Shown here in pieces: positions 22,690 to 33,440 of a DNA stretch of 64,000 bases. Source of the DNA: Dryomyza anilis (Eukaryota > Arthropoda > Insecta > Diptera > Dryomyzidae). Under the pieces are notes generated by a model. It did not search any database. It was given only the letters and a program-made list of their open reading frames with translations, and was not told the origin of the DNA. Location of the stretch: positions 34,513,702-34,577,701 of the forward strand of contig OX638130.1 of the NCBI GenBank assembly GCA_951804985.1, read 5' to 3'. Within the stretch, counting starts at the first letter, position 1. Each line of letters begins with the position of its first letter. A program made the translations under genes and the position numbers.

Positions 22690-22935
22690 ACGAACTCACC
22701 ACACTAAAACTCACCACACTAAAACTCACCACAATAAAATTCACCACACTAAAATTCATCACACTAAAACTCACCACACTAAAACTCACTACACTATAAC
22801 TCACCACACTAAAATTCACCACAATAAAACTCCCCATATTATAACTCACCACACTAAAACTCACCACACTAAAACTCACCACACTAAAACTCACCACACT
22901 ATAACTCACCACACTAAAATTCACCACAATAAAAT
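22690..22935 (+). repeat. Minisatellite, 15-bp unit
   Basis: About 16 tandem units of CTCACCACACTAAAA with few variants. The long minus-strand frame across it is a product of the repeat. Confidence 0.95.
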
Positions 22936-24068
22936 GTACAACATAAAAAGACTGAAAGACTGAAATATGTCATATTTATTTATATGTTATATTTATTTAC
23001 TCAGAGCTTTGATTTTCCATCGCTAGAGGACGTTAAGTACGAAATTTTATATCGCAGTAACCACTGAACCGATCTCTGTAAAACTTGGTGCAGTAATTCT
23101 TTCGAGCACGCAAATTAATGCAGTTCAGAAAGTAGTTCTAAATTTCATCGAGAGGGGGCGTTAACGGCACAATTTTAGATCTCGGTAACCATTGAACCGA
23201 TCTATTCAAAACCTCATTAAGTGACACCTTCGGGACCCTAATTTAACATATCGTCATTGTAGAACGAAAAGTCACAAACTACATTTTTATGAATAATCTA
23301 AATTTCTAGTTTGTTGATTAATACTATAAAAAGTAATTGATGCATTTTTAAATATCAATTGATAGATTTACATTTTCTTATCATTTGGTTAAAAAAATTG
23401 ATATCATCGATTAAAAGTTAACAGAAATGTATATAAAGATTTTTGTAAATGAATATTTGGCATTTTGAAAATGTATTTGGTGACTTTTCGTTCTACAACG
23501 ACGATATGCTAGTGTATAGTTCGAAATTATATCGATAGAGGGCGGTAAGTACAAAACATATCGCGGTAACTGCTGAACCGATATATGAAAAACTTGGTAC
23601 AATTACTCTTGCAGGCACCAAATTTAACATACTCTAGACTGTAGTTATAACTTATATCGATAGAGGGTGTTAAGATCAAAATTTTATATCTCGGTTATCA
23701 CTTAACTGATCTCGACAATGCTTGGTACAGGAAATCGTTGTGGAAATTTTCAAAGACTAGAAAGTAGTTCAAATTACATCGACAGAAGGTGTTAAGGGCA
23801 AAAATTATAACTCGGTAACCGCTGAACCGATCTATGCAAAATAATAATTCTAATGACCATATAACGACTAAAAAAGTAAAAATAAAAAAACTAATAAAAA
23901 AAAACTTTTTAAAAATCAAGCTTTTATAAAAATCTGTACTAAAAAATTAAAAATAAATTTACTAAAAATATAAAATATATTTATAAGAATTAGGTATGTA
24001 TATTTATAATGAATACATATTAATATATAAAATAAATTAAATTAAATCTTATTCAAATTATATTATTA

Positions 24069-24307
24069 CGTTTATAAGAAATAAATTTTAAAATTTACTA
24101 AGAGGTTTCCAAATACAAAAATAAAAGCGTGCGGCGAAAATATTAAAAATTACCAGCATTTGTGTGGCTTAAATATGAATTTATATTTTATATACGTTTA
24201 TAAGAAATAAATTTTAAAATTTACTAAGAGGTTTCCAAATACAAAAATAAAAGCGTGCGGCGAAAATATTAAAAATTACCAGCATTTGTGTGGCTTAAAT
24301 ATGAATT
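24069..24307 (+). repeat. Direct duplication, about 125-bp period
   Basis: CGTTTATAAGAAATAAATTT starts at 24069 and again at about 24195. The two copies are near-identical through the GCGTGCGGCGAAAATATT end of family X. Confidence 0.85.
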
Positions 24308-24337
24308 TTAACTATCAAAGGAATACAATTATGATCA

Positions 24338-24461
<124 letters not shown>

Positions 24462-24751
24462 CTTATACATCACAAACCTACAACTCTTTATACTTTAAAT
24501 CTCGCAACCGCTCAGCACACTATAACCCTTCACAGCATAAGGCAGGATTGTATAGGATATATCACGTCCCGTTGTCTAGTTACACCCAGATTCTACATGA
24601 CGATTATAATATAAAATATGAGCTTTTACTTCAATTTTCAAAACTATGTACTACTTTTATAAGTCGAGAGTTGTAGCATTTTAAAAGGTTTGCTTATTTG
24701 ACAGGTGCCACAAACCTCTATGAAATTACAACCCTTTATGGCAAGGAGATA

Positions 24752-24987
24752 TATCGTCGGTGATACTGCAAAACCGTCTAACTGCATGTGAGAATTACGC
24801 CTAATTTTGTGTTATAATCGGGTTTTTAATGATATGTTGATCGGATAAATTAGAAATTAGGCATACTTAATTTGTATGAATTAAGTCAAAATTGAGATTG
24901 AAAATAGTTTTGTTTCTTCTGTAAAATTCTTTTTGTAAGAGGTATTCGAAAATGTAGATAGACGGTTTTGCAGTATCACCGACGATA
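24752..24987. mobile_element. 236-bp MITE with perfect ~29-bp TIRs
   Basis: TATCGTCGGTGATACTGCAA and the next nine bases are perfectly inverted at the right end. TA flanks both ends (24750-24751 and 24988-24989), which suggests Tc1/mariner-type mobilisation. Confidence 0.8.
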
Positions 24988-25255
24988 TAACCTTTATCTA
25001 CATCATTTAGCCAAATTCCATGACTTAAATTAAGTACATAAATAAATATTTCTAATTAAAAGTTAAGTTTTACCAGATTATCCTGAGGTAAAAACATAAC
25101 ACATGCCAAAAAAATATCATTGGGCTTCCGATATCAGCACTGCCTACAAAACTCATAGATACTTCCATACAGATCTACCCCTTCTCCAAAATTATATTGA
25201 AAACTATTGCAAAGTTGAATTAAATTGAAAAGTTTATTAGTGCTTGAGATGGACT

Positions 25256-25530
25256 GTAATATGCAATAATTTTGCCGCACGCTTTTATTTTTGTATTTGG
25301 AAACCTCTTAGTAAATTTTAAAATTTATTTCTTATAAACGTATATCTTAATAATATAATTTGAATAAGATTTAATTTAATTTATTTCATATATTAATATG
25401 TATTCATTATAAATATACATACCTACTACTTATAAATATATTTTATATTTTTAGTAAATTTATTTTTAATTTTTTAGTACAGATTTTTATAAAAGCCTGA
25501 TTTTTAAAAAAAAAAATTTTATTTTTTTAT
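25256..25530 (-). repeat. Family X, right arm, block 1
   Basis: Inverted copy of about 23870-24150, starting with the GCCGCACGCTTTTATTTTTG end. Confidence 0.85.
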
Positions 25531-25794
25531 TCAAATTATGTTAAATAGATATGGGTAATTCCACATTAAATTGACACGGTTTTAATTTTTTTCTTCGATT
25601 TTCATGAAATTTAGTTTACACCTTTGAATAGATAAAAAAATATATAAATTGATTTTTTTTTCGAAATTCGAAAATTTCACATTATTATGATGCTTAAAAA
25701 AATCACAATTTTTCTTTATAGAGATAATTTCGAAAGCCACACTAAGAAAACAAGATGTTTATGAAAGTCTTGCTGTAAATAAGTATCAGTTTAA

Positions 25795-27010
25795 GGGGCC
25801 TATTATGATTAGCGAAGCGAATGTACTTGGCGAAGCGAATGCTTTGGCGAAGCGAACGCAATTTGGCGAATGAACTGGCGAATGTACTAATTTTTATGGT
25901 TTTAAAAGTGAGCAACACTTACAACATTGACGGATAGAATTATCATTTCAGAGTTGAAAAAAATAGTATCATGTTGCGTACTTTTAGTACTGCCTTTTTT
26001 TTAGAACAGATACTATTTTATCTTAATATCTATTTTTTTATTATTAAAAAACCATTTAATATTATTTATGGTTTAAAAAACGTTAACTCGATTCAGAACA
26101 ATAATACTTTTTCGGTTTTTTGTTATTTTTTGTCTATAAAAGATTAAAAAGTATCCAAATAAACTTCGGAACAATTCAAATTAGTTAAAATGTACAGTAA
26201 AATATGTTTTTAAATGTTAATATTGGAATTATTTTTACATAAAAATAAATACTTTTTATTAAAAAAAGTAGTTTTTTTATTTGGAGCAATACTTCTTTTA
26301 TTTTAATTTAAAGAAACCCTAGAGTTTCAAAACAGCTGATGTGAATATACTTGTTTAGAAAAATAATAAAAATGTTCCAAAAAACGATGGGCCCAAAGCA
26401 ATCAAAGAAGAGCGTGTTAAACAGAAGCCAATGCGGTGTGCAGAAAGCTGGAGCGACGACGAGGAGGAAGACTACAATAAGTTACAGTGATGGTGGTCTG
26501 TCCTCCTCTGTGGCACAAATAACTTCGCGCGATGAACCAAGCTGCATCCTCAGCAGCAGTCGGAGCAGTTCCAGACATTTCTTTTATTAGTGTTAAGTTT
26601 AAAATCAAAATAAAAAGTGTGAAAAAAATTGTTTTTTTTTACGTTTATTAGTTAGGTCACAAAAAACTCAAAATTATAGACATCCTTCTATAAAAACTAA
26701 AGGATAAGATAAATTGAAAATCAGAAAAAGCCTAATAAACAAAAGCACAAAAGCAAAAAAAAATTAAAAATCAAAATAAAAGTGAAAAACAATAGATAAA
26801 GATACGTTCGCCGATTCGTCACATGAACTTTTGATTCGCTTGATTTTGACATTTGAAGCGAATGAAAATCGGTTGAGTGTTGCATGTTTTTTTACGTTCG
26901 CTTAACTTTTCCCGTTTTTTGGCGAATGAAGTCTGGCGAATGTAACCGTAATAGCTTTTTGGACGTTCGCTTCGCCAAAACCATTCGCTTCGCTAATCAT
27001 AATAGGGCCC
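25795..27010. mobile_element. PIF/Harbinger-like element with TAA duplication
   Basis: The termini are GGGGCCTATTATGATTAGCG and GGGCCCTATTATGATTAGCG (right end, complement), differing at one base. The subterminal parts are full of GGCGAA(GC)GAA repeats. TAA flanks both ends (25792-25794 and 27011-27013). The 3-bp TWA target and GGG start fit PIF/Harbinger. At 1216 bp it is too short for a transposase plus MADF/Myb protein, but it keeps one coding remnant at 26374-26490. Confidence 0.8.
26374..26490 (+). pseudogene. Short coding remnant in the Harbinger-like element
   Basis: A 38-codon open stretch reads EERVKQKPMRCAESWSDDEE and ends in YNKLQ and a stop. The acidic WSDDEEED composition and GC-rich base use differ from the AT-rich surroundings, suggesting a relic of an element protein or a captured fragment. 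Overlapping frames at 26351-26590 (+) and 26417-26608 (-) are alternatives over the same patch. Function unknown. Confidence 0.35.
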
Positions 27011-27940
27011 TAAATTGACGCCTTGTAGTAAATATTCAAACATCCCATAAGTTTCAATAAAGTTGCAGCAAAACAACAGCAATGACCAATTTTACCTTCG
27101 AATCATTTATAAAGACAAGGCGATGTATAAGCAGGATACTGTTTTAATTATAGAATAAAAAAAATAAATATGATTCATTTTCTTGCAATTCAATAAAAAT
27201 TACTCCGCGAATTCCAACGGAGTACCTTTTCCAAATATTCATCTTCCTATTTGTAAGATGATTAATTGATGGTTGCTATAAATAATCGTTATTTTGAAAG
27301 ATGGTTGCTTACAATATTTATCGTATTTGACGGATGCTTGAGAGATGGTTGTCTCAAAGACGATCTAAATAATTTCTAAATAACTTGATATTTAGGGCTG
27401 TGATATTTCTGGTAATCATCTTTGTTTTCTTAGTGCATTATCTAGGTCAATACCGTTGAAAAATTGATGTTATTGGTGTCTATTATTCTAAGAATTGAAT
27501 GTAGTTTTTGATTCTGGTTTACAATATTTTTTTTTAATTCGGTTTATAATTATTATGTTATTGTAAAATGTTCAAACTCGAAATTCGGCAAAAACAGCTA
27601 TTTTGATTTGATTTTAAAAATTGGTTCTTTAATTTATAAATATACTCGTTACCTTGTATATATTTTTATTTTATTGTTAATTGCAATTATGTGTTTTGAG
27701 AAAGAATTAAAAAATTATACCTCTACTAAAGCACACATTTTCACAAAAACCATTAAAACATTGAGCAAGGTAATTTTGTAAATTTTTTTAGCTGAATCAA
27801 AAGTGACGTAACTCGAAAAAATTGAAGTTTGAAAATTTAACTAATAAGTTTACAATAAAAAATACAGATATTTATTAGAAATGATCAAACGTAATTTTGA
27901 ATAAAGTTTAAATACCTAACAAAAAGTCGAATTTCCTATA

Positions 27941-28136
27941 CCAAGAATTGTCGAGATCAGTTACGTGGTTACCGAGATATAAAATTTTGATCTTAGCGCC
28001 CTCTATCGAAATAATTTATAACTACACTCTAGACTATGTTAAGTTTGGTGCCCGCAAGAGTAATTGTACCAAGTTTTTCATATATCGGTTCAGTAGTTAC
28101 CGAGATATGTTTTGTCCTTACCACCCTCTATCGATT
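27941..28136 (-). repeat. Family X, right arm, block 2
   Basis: Inverted copy of about 23525-23735, with CCCTCTATCGAT and CATATATCGGTTCAGTAGTT landmarks. It is cut by the truncated 5' LTR of Gypsy copy A; the matching X sequence beyond that point is lost. Confidence 0.85.
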
Positions 28137-28601
28137 ATTGAGACGCAAGACAATTCAGCGCACTAGAAAGAGACGGAAGATCATTCAGCGCACTGAGGCA
28201 GTGTGCGAGAAAGAGATGGAAGATCAGCGCATTAAAACAAATGAGTGCGAATGTGATGCCAATAGCATGCGTCATTCACGAAACGAGTAGAAGGTTCTCG
28301 AAACGTGTCGAAGCTTGTCGAAACGTGTCGAACTGATGCATGCAATATATAAGGGAGCCGCATCTGAGGTACAGCACTTCAGTTGTGATTTGATAGTGAA
28401 CTAGTGCGAACATTGTAAAGATTAATTGTAGTAATACAGCAGTGGTGATTGTTATTAAGTTGTTATTTAAGTAAGCAAAGTTAATTAATACTAGTTGAAA
28501 TAATACTAGTTAAAACCAAATATTAGTGTGTTTTTATTTTGTACACAATCCAATGATACGAACTCATAGAACAGTTTTCCGTAGACTGAATTTTCGTAAC
28601 A
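28137..28601 (+). repeat. 5' LTR of Gypsy copy A (5'-truncated)
   Basis: It matches the 3' LTR from its ~53rd base and ends in CGTAACA at 28601. It lacks about 12 bp (ATCTCGTGAGCG-like) that are present in the 3' LTR and, in variant form, in copy C. Confidence 0.9.
28346..28384 (+). promoter_or_regulatory. LTR core promoter (TATA and initiator)
   Basis: TATATAAG at 28346-28353 is followed about 33 bp downstream by TCAGTT at 28379-28384, the arthropod initiator. Both are conserved in the 3' LTR and in copy C (TATATAAG at 46104). Confidence 0.65.
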
Positions 28602-28602
28602 T

Positions 28603-28620
28603 TGGTGTCAGAAGAGGGAT
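28603..28620 (+). other. Primer binding site
   Basis: TGGTGTCAGAAG begins one base after the LTR and is complementary to the 3' end of insect tRNA-Leu (with CCA). Copy C has TGGTGTCAGAAGTGGG at 46379. Confidence 0.65.
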
Positions 28621-28631
28621 TGTGATACAAA

Positions 28632-30061
28632 ATGGTTAAATTCGAACAACTTAAAGTCGACCAGCTAAAGAAGGAGCTGGCGATTCATAATCTTCCAACT
28701 GTAGGTACGAAAGTAGAACTACAAAAGCGTCTTATGGAAGAATTAGAGAATCAATGCATTGACCTCGCAGATCGCGAATTTGAAGTGGAAGCTGCAACAG
28801 CGTCATCGAAAAGTGTGGACACGGACCAAAAAGTATAGTCCCAAAGTTTTGATATGAGCCAGTTGCTCGGAGCAATACAACAACAGCTCCAAGAAAATTC
28901 CTGCAAAATGGAACAGAAACTTCTAGAATATTCAAAACAGCTCCAAGAAAATTCGACCAGAATGGAACAGAAACTTCTAGAATATTCTAACCAGCTCAAA
29001 TTAGACATGAAGAACGAACTTCATGAGAATTCCAATAAAATAAAACAGAAACTTCAGGAAAATACCGAACAGCTTCAAGAACATTCGAAGCAGCTTCTGG
29101 AAGTTTCCAATACACTCCATGGCAAAGTAAACGAACTTGAGGCACATGTAAATGACATTGTAGTGGACATTGATGACAAATTTAAAAAGTTGGAAAATGG
29201 TTTCGACAAAAAGCTACAGAAAATACAAGAAGATGTCAATTTACTACAGCTAAGTGGACCATCAGTGCATGTTGCCAGTGGTACGAGGTTGAAATCGTCG
29301 ATGTATGATGGAACCACAGCGTTCAACAACATTTTCAAGCTGCAATTTGAGACCACGGCTGTAAGTAATCGATGGAACAATGAGGACAGCGTAGCCGCAC
29401 TTATCGTGGCGTTAAAAGAAGGCGCAGCCGAAGTATTACAGACTGTTGTTTGGGCGAAAGCGATAGAAATAATTACACAGCAGTTATGGGTGCATTGCAG
29501 CGCAAATATGGCAGTGATCACATAAAACAGAACTACAGAATGGAACTAAAGGGCCGAATGCAAAGAAATGGTGAAACATTACAGGCGTATGCAGCGGACG
29601 TTGAGAGGCTTGCGCATTTTTCATATGCAGATTCAACGAGTGATTTCATAGAAAAGTGCAAGATCGAAGCCTTCGTTGATGGCATACGTGATCCGGAAAC
29701 AAAACGTGCCACAGTTACAATGCCGAAAGTGACATTTACGGAAACTGTAACCACAGCGCTAACACAGGAGACGTTGTGCCGCCCAGCTCCAAAGGTCCGT
29801 AAACTAGATGTGGAGAATGAAGACCTACTTCAGGAAATATGCCAAGCGTTAAAAAGTGGAGCTAAGCCAGATTACACTGCTGCCAACCGAGACACCCAAT
29901 TTAAAGGTAAATGCTACAACTGTGATACATATGGGCATATGGCACGTGATTGTCGTAAAAAACGCAAGCACTCAATGAATCCATTTGCAAATGAACCCCG
30001 ACAGTAAGAAACCCAGGATCATGTCCAAAATAACGTAAATTTTAATCAATCTTTAAACTAA
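28632..30061 (+). pseudogene. gag: Gag, Gypsy copy A (SAP motif, coiled coil, CCHC knuckle)
   Basis: Gag forms the particle and packages RNA. Residues 1-45 contain LKVDQLKKELAIHNLP and TKVELQKRLMEEL, a SAP-like helix-extension-helix. A TAG at 28836-28838 interrupts the frame, which then continues through 18-residue coiled-coil repeats (QLQENS-KMEQKLLEYS). The capsid-like part starts at YDGTTAF. The reading shifts near 29447, where copy C is intact, then passes MELKGRMQRNGETLQAYA to a CCHC knuckle, CYNCDTYGHMARDC (29932-29973). A premature TAA at 30005 precedes the family's normal gag stop at 30059-30061. Confidence 0.85.
28872..29100 (+). repeat. 54-bp repeats encoding the Gag coiled coil
   Basis: CAGCTCCAAGAAAATTC begins units of 54 bp ending AACTTCTAGAATATTC. 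There are two clear units plus diverged ones. Copy C has a different number and order at 46640-46880. Confidence 0.8.
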
Positions 30062-30094
30062 AACGAATCAGTTCTGCGGGGCACGATCTGACTC
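30052..30094 (+). promoter_or_regulatory. Predicted -1 ribosomal frameshift signal at gag-pol junction
   Basis: The gag frame ends TTA AAC TAA and is preceded by T, giving the slippery heptamer T TTA AAC at 30052-30058. Slipping back one base gives TTT AAA, and that frame is open from here through the protease at 30187. After a 6-base spacer, 30065-30074 and 30085-30094 can pair at 8 of 10 positions around a 10-base loop. The same layout is in copy C at 47746-47788. Heptamer, spacer and stem match the known architecture of retroviral -1 signals; function is inferred. Confidence 0.7.
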
Positions 30095-33000
30095 CCATAA
30101 CCGATTGCCCCAGAATCTCCATTTCACAAATTGCTCGAAAGCCAAATATCTTAACTGTCGAAGGACTCATTGATTGTACAGAATATATGGTAACATTGGA
30201 TACGGGAGCTTCACACTCAATAATAAGAAGTAACCTAGTTAAGGACGAAGTAGAGCCGCTTATAGGAATAGGAATACAAACAGCTACAGGTGAAGAGGCC
30301 CCTATCAGAGGTAAGATTATCAAGAAAATCACGATTGGTACTACGACAGTTAAGCACGATTTTATAGTGGCAGAAATAGTAGACGAAATAATACTTGGCA
30401 TGGACTTCATGATAAGAAACGGTTTCACACTAGATTTAACAAGATAAATTTTGAGTTATGCCGACACGGAGATCCAACTAAACATTGATTGTGACCAGAG
30501 CCCGAAAATTAAACAAGTTATTGCTCATAAAAATAGAAAAATACCACCTAATTCAGAAGCAGTTGTTTGGGCGAAATTAAATGGAGATTGTGGGATAAGC
30601 AAGTTGTGGGTTATTGAAGCAAACGAAGAGCTGTATAAAAGTAACATAGTGGTAGGAAGAACACTTGTTGAGGCGGAGAAAGAGAGAATTGTACCTATAA
30701 GAGTTCTCAAATTGGAAAACTCGTCAAAATTAATCAAAAAGGGAACAGTGATAGGACAGTGTCAAGAAGCATCAGCGATTATAAATTGCGAGTCAAATCC
30801 ATCAAAGGACTATGTCACACCGCAAATAAAAACACAATCTACTCACAAGTTTATAAATGAGTGGATGAAGTATTTGGCTGCCAAAGAAACGTTGGACTTG
30901 CAAAGCGGTTACTGGCAAATAGAAATTGATAAGAAAGATCGAGAGAAGACCGCATTCAGTACTGGAGATGGACTATGGCAATTTTTGGTAATGCCGTTTG
31001 GACTATGCAATGCCCCAGCAACAACGGTTAATGGAGCACGTATTAAAAGGTTTACACTGAAAACATGCCTAGTATACCTTGATGACATAATTGTTATGGG
31101 CAAGGATTTCAACGAACATTTAAGAAATCTAGAGGAAGTTTTCCTTCGATTGAAAAATGCGGGTCTACAACTTAGCCCAAAGAAATGCGCACTTTTCAAG
31201 AAAGAAGTCAAGTATCTGGGTCATCGAGTTACCACGGAAGGAGTGCATACCGATGAGGATAAAATAGTTGCAGTCAAGAAGTGGCCCAGACCGCAAAATC
31301 TACATGACCTACGAAGTTTCTTGGGGCTATGTACATACTACAGACGATTTGTTCCAGGTTTTGCCAATGTTGCTAACAGTCTTCAAGAGTTGACAAGAAA
31401 GAACCGCGCATTTCAATGGAGCGATGATCAAGAAAGGGCATTTTTGAAATTAAAAGATCTATTGTGCTCGGCTCCAATTCGTGCGTATCCAATTCCAGGT
31501 GAGACATTTATACTTGATACGGATGCAAGTGGATACGGAATAGGCGGAGTTCTCTCTCAAGTGATCAATGGGCAAGAAAAAGTGATCGCATACTACAGTA
31601 AAAAATTGTCCAAGCCCGAGCGAAATTACTGTGTCACCAGGAGGGAGCTTCTTGCTGTAATTGAAAGTGTGAAAAATTTCCATAAGTATCTGTACGGACA
31701 ACAGTTTCACTTGAGAACCGATCACGCAGCACTACGATGGTTACTTCAGTTCAAAGATCCGGAAGGCCAAATTGCGCGTTGGATAGAACTATTACAGAGC
31801 TACGATTTCTCAATCGAACATCGTAAAGGAGGAAATCATGGAAATGCAGATGCTCTGTCACGACGCCCATGTAAACTAGAATGCAGACATTGTTCAAGAG
31901 CGGAAGAAAAAGTAAACATAATTGACATTCGATTGCTAAATGTTTTTCCCAATGAAAAATGGACTCCGGAACAAATTCAAATTGATCAAAAGAGTGATCC
32001 CGACCTCACAAAAATCATGATGTTCAAGGAACAGCAAAGCAAACCATCATGGGAAGATTTAGCTGCCGACAGTCCAATAACTAAAGCTTACTGGGCACAA
32101 TGGCAGAGCTTAACGATACAAGATGGTTGCTTATATCGTGTATGGGAAAGTGAAGATGGCACATCCGCTCGAAGTTTGATTGTTGTTCCCAAGTCAAAAA
32201 TAAAAGATATTAGCGGAATACCATGGTGGATAAAGTGGAGGTCATTTGTGCATGAATAAAACGGTAGAAAAAGTAAAGAAACGTTTTTATTGGGTTGGAT
32301 GCCAAAAGTCAATCGCCGATTGGATTCGCAGTTGTCCGCAATGTGTACCAGCAAAAGGACCAACAGCCAAGAGTCGCGGTAGGATGCATCAGTACAACGT
32401 GGGAGCACCATTAGAACGTATCGCCATGGATGTCGCTGGACCATTTCCAATCAGTGATGCGGGTAATAAGTATGTGCATGTCGTTATTGACTACTTCAGC
32501 AAATGGCCTGAAGTGTATCCCATGCCGAATCAAGAGGCCACAACAGTTTCGGATGCATTAGTTAACAACTGAGTAAGCCGTTTTGGAGTACTGTTGGAAT
32601 TGCATTCAGATCAAGGAAGGAATTTTGAGTCTGCTGTATTTAAAGAAGTATGCAAAGTCCTCAACATACACAAAACACGAACAACGCCATTGCACCCGCA
32701 ATCTGATGGCATGGTGGAGAGATTCAATCGGACTTTGGAAGAGTATCTCAGAAAAGTGGTTCATAAAAATCAAAAAGATTGGGATACACACATACCACTG
32801 TTTCTCATGGCTTATCGAACGGCGGTTCATAACACCACAGTTGCTTCACCTGCGAGAATTGTTTTTGGAACAGACTTAAGATTACCTGCGGATTTAAAGT
32901 TCGGTGCGAATCCTTCAGCTGGAATGCCTATACACAATTATGTTTCCAGAAAAAGTGAAGAAATGAACGAAGTGCATCAATTTGTAAGACAGCGTACACA

Positions 33001-33265
33001 ATTTGCGAGCGATAAGATGAAGGCCAGATACGACTTGCGCACAAATTCAGAGGGATTTACGGAAGGAGAGCTTGTTTTGCTCTATAACCCGCAAAGGAAG
33101 AAAGGCTTATCCCCTAAGCTACAAACACACTGGGAAGGACCATATAAGATAATTAAAAGAATTAATGATGTTGTGTATCGGATTCAGAATACTGCGGGCG
33201 TTAGACGAAAAATGAAAGTAGTCCATTTAGAAAGGTTGGCGCCGTATAGAGAGGGGGAGGATTAA
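30052..33265 (+). pseudogene. pol: Pro-Pol, Gypsy copy A, first unit
   Basis: Aspartic protease: VTLDTGASHS near 30190 and IILGMDFM near 30395. A TAA at 30445 interrupts it (AAA in copy C). The RT lacks its N-terminal fingers: the frame jumps to ETLDLQSGYWQIEI, but YLDD is present (31078-31089). RNase H acids are seen in LDTDASGYGIGG, RRELLAVIES, RTDHAALRWLL and GNADALSRRP. A frameshift and TAA at 32257 break the integrase zinc domain. The core has AMDVAGPFPISDAG, LHSDQGRNFES and HPQSDGMVERFNRTL, with a TGA at 32570. The C-terminus has a GPYKI motif. The enzyme set is typical of Ty3/Gypsy; this copy cannot make intact Pol. Confidence 0.9.
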
Positions 33266-33266
33266 C

Positions 33267-33287
33267 ATCTGTTCGGGACGAACAGAT
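33267..33287 (+). other. Perfect hairpin after the pol stop codon
   Basis: ATCTGTTC and GAACAGAT enclose GGGAC, one base after the pol stop and just before the purine tract. The duplicate at 36121-36141 is identical. It may be a terminator-like or reverse-transcription structure. Confidence 0.7.
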
Positions 33288-33302
33288 TTAGGTGGAGGGC
33301 AG
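33288..33302 (+). other. Polypurine tract
   Basis: AGGTGGAGGGCAG lies directly before the LTR start TGTTACG (33303), the position of plus-strand priming. The duplicate is at 36142-36156. Confidence 0.65.
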
Positions 33303-33440
33303 TGTTACGAAAAGATGTAATTTGCCTCATAGTGCAAGCAATCAACAATACTTAATGAGACGCAAGACAATTCAGCGCTCTAAGCATGTGTTAGAAAGAG
33401 ACGGAAGATCATTCAGCGCACTGAGGCAGTGTGCGAGGAA
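33303..33440 (+). repeat. Partial LTR joined to pol
   Basis: The first 138 bp of the LTR stop abruptly at GCGAGGAA and continue directly as pol sequence GATTGTGGGATAAGC. Confidence 0.92.

Larger units (their letters stand above)
21750..24310 (+). repeat. Repeat family X, left arm of a giant palindrome
   Basis: The AT-rich start with GAATACATATTAAT is followed by GTTTGTTAGTATGTCGGGCA and degenerate units built on 'cgatagagggcg', 'CTGAACCGATCT' and 'ACCTAGAA' motifs. It ends with GCGTGCGGCGAAAATATT. Every block recurs in inverted order and orientation in 25256-38262. It has no coding content; class not determined (Helitron-like is possible but unsupported by ends). Confidence 0.6.
25531..27940. 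other. AT-rich DNA around Harbinger insertion
   Basis: Apart from the element 25795-27010, no gene is recognised. The immediate flanks of that element match, inverted, the unoccupied sequence at about 38960-39075. Confidence 0.5.

Noticed and set aside
22690..22935. CRISPR-like array or a long hydrophobic protein on the minus strand
   Set aside because: The units are contiguous 15-mers without spacers, and the 99-codon frame only reflects the repeat period.
21750..24310. Family X as a Helitron
   Set aside because: Some motifs (poly-GTTT start, CTGAACCGAT) recall Helitron-like repeats, but no TC start, CTRR end or terminal hairpin could be located.
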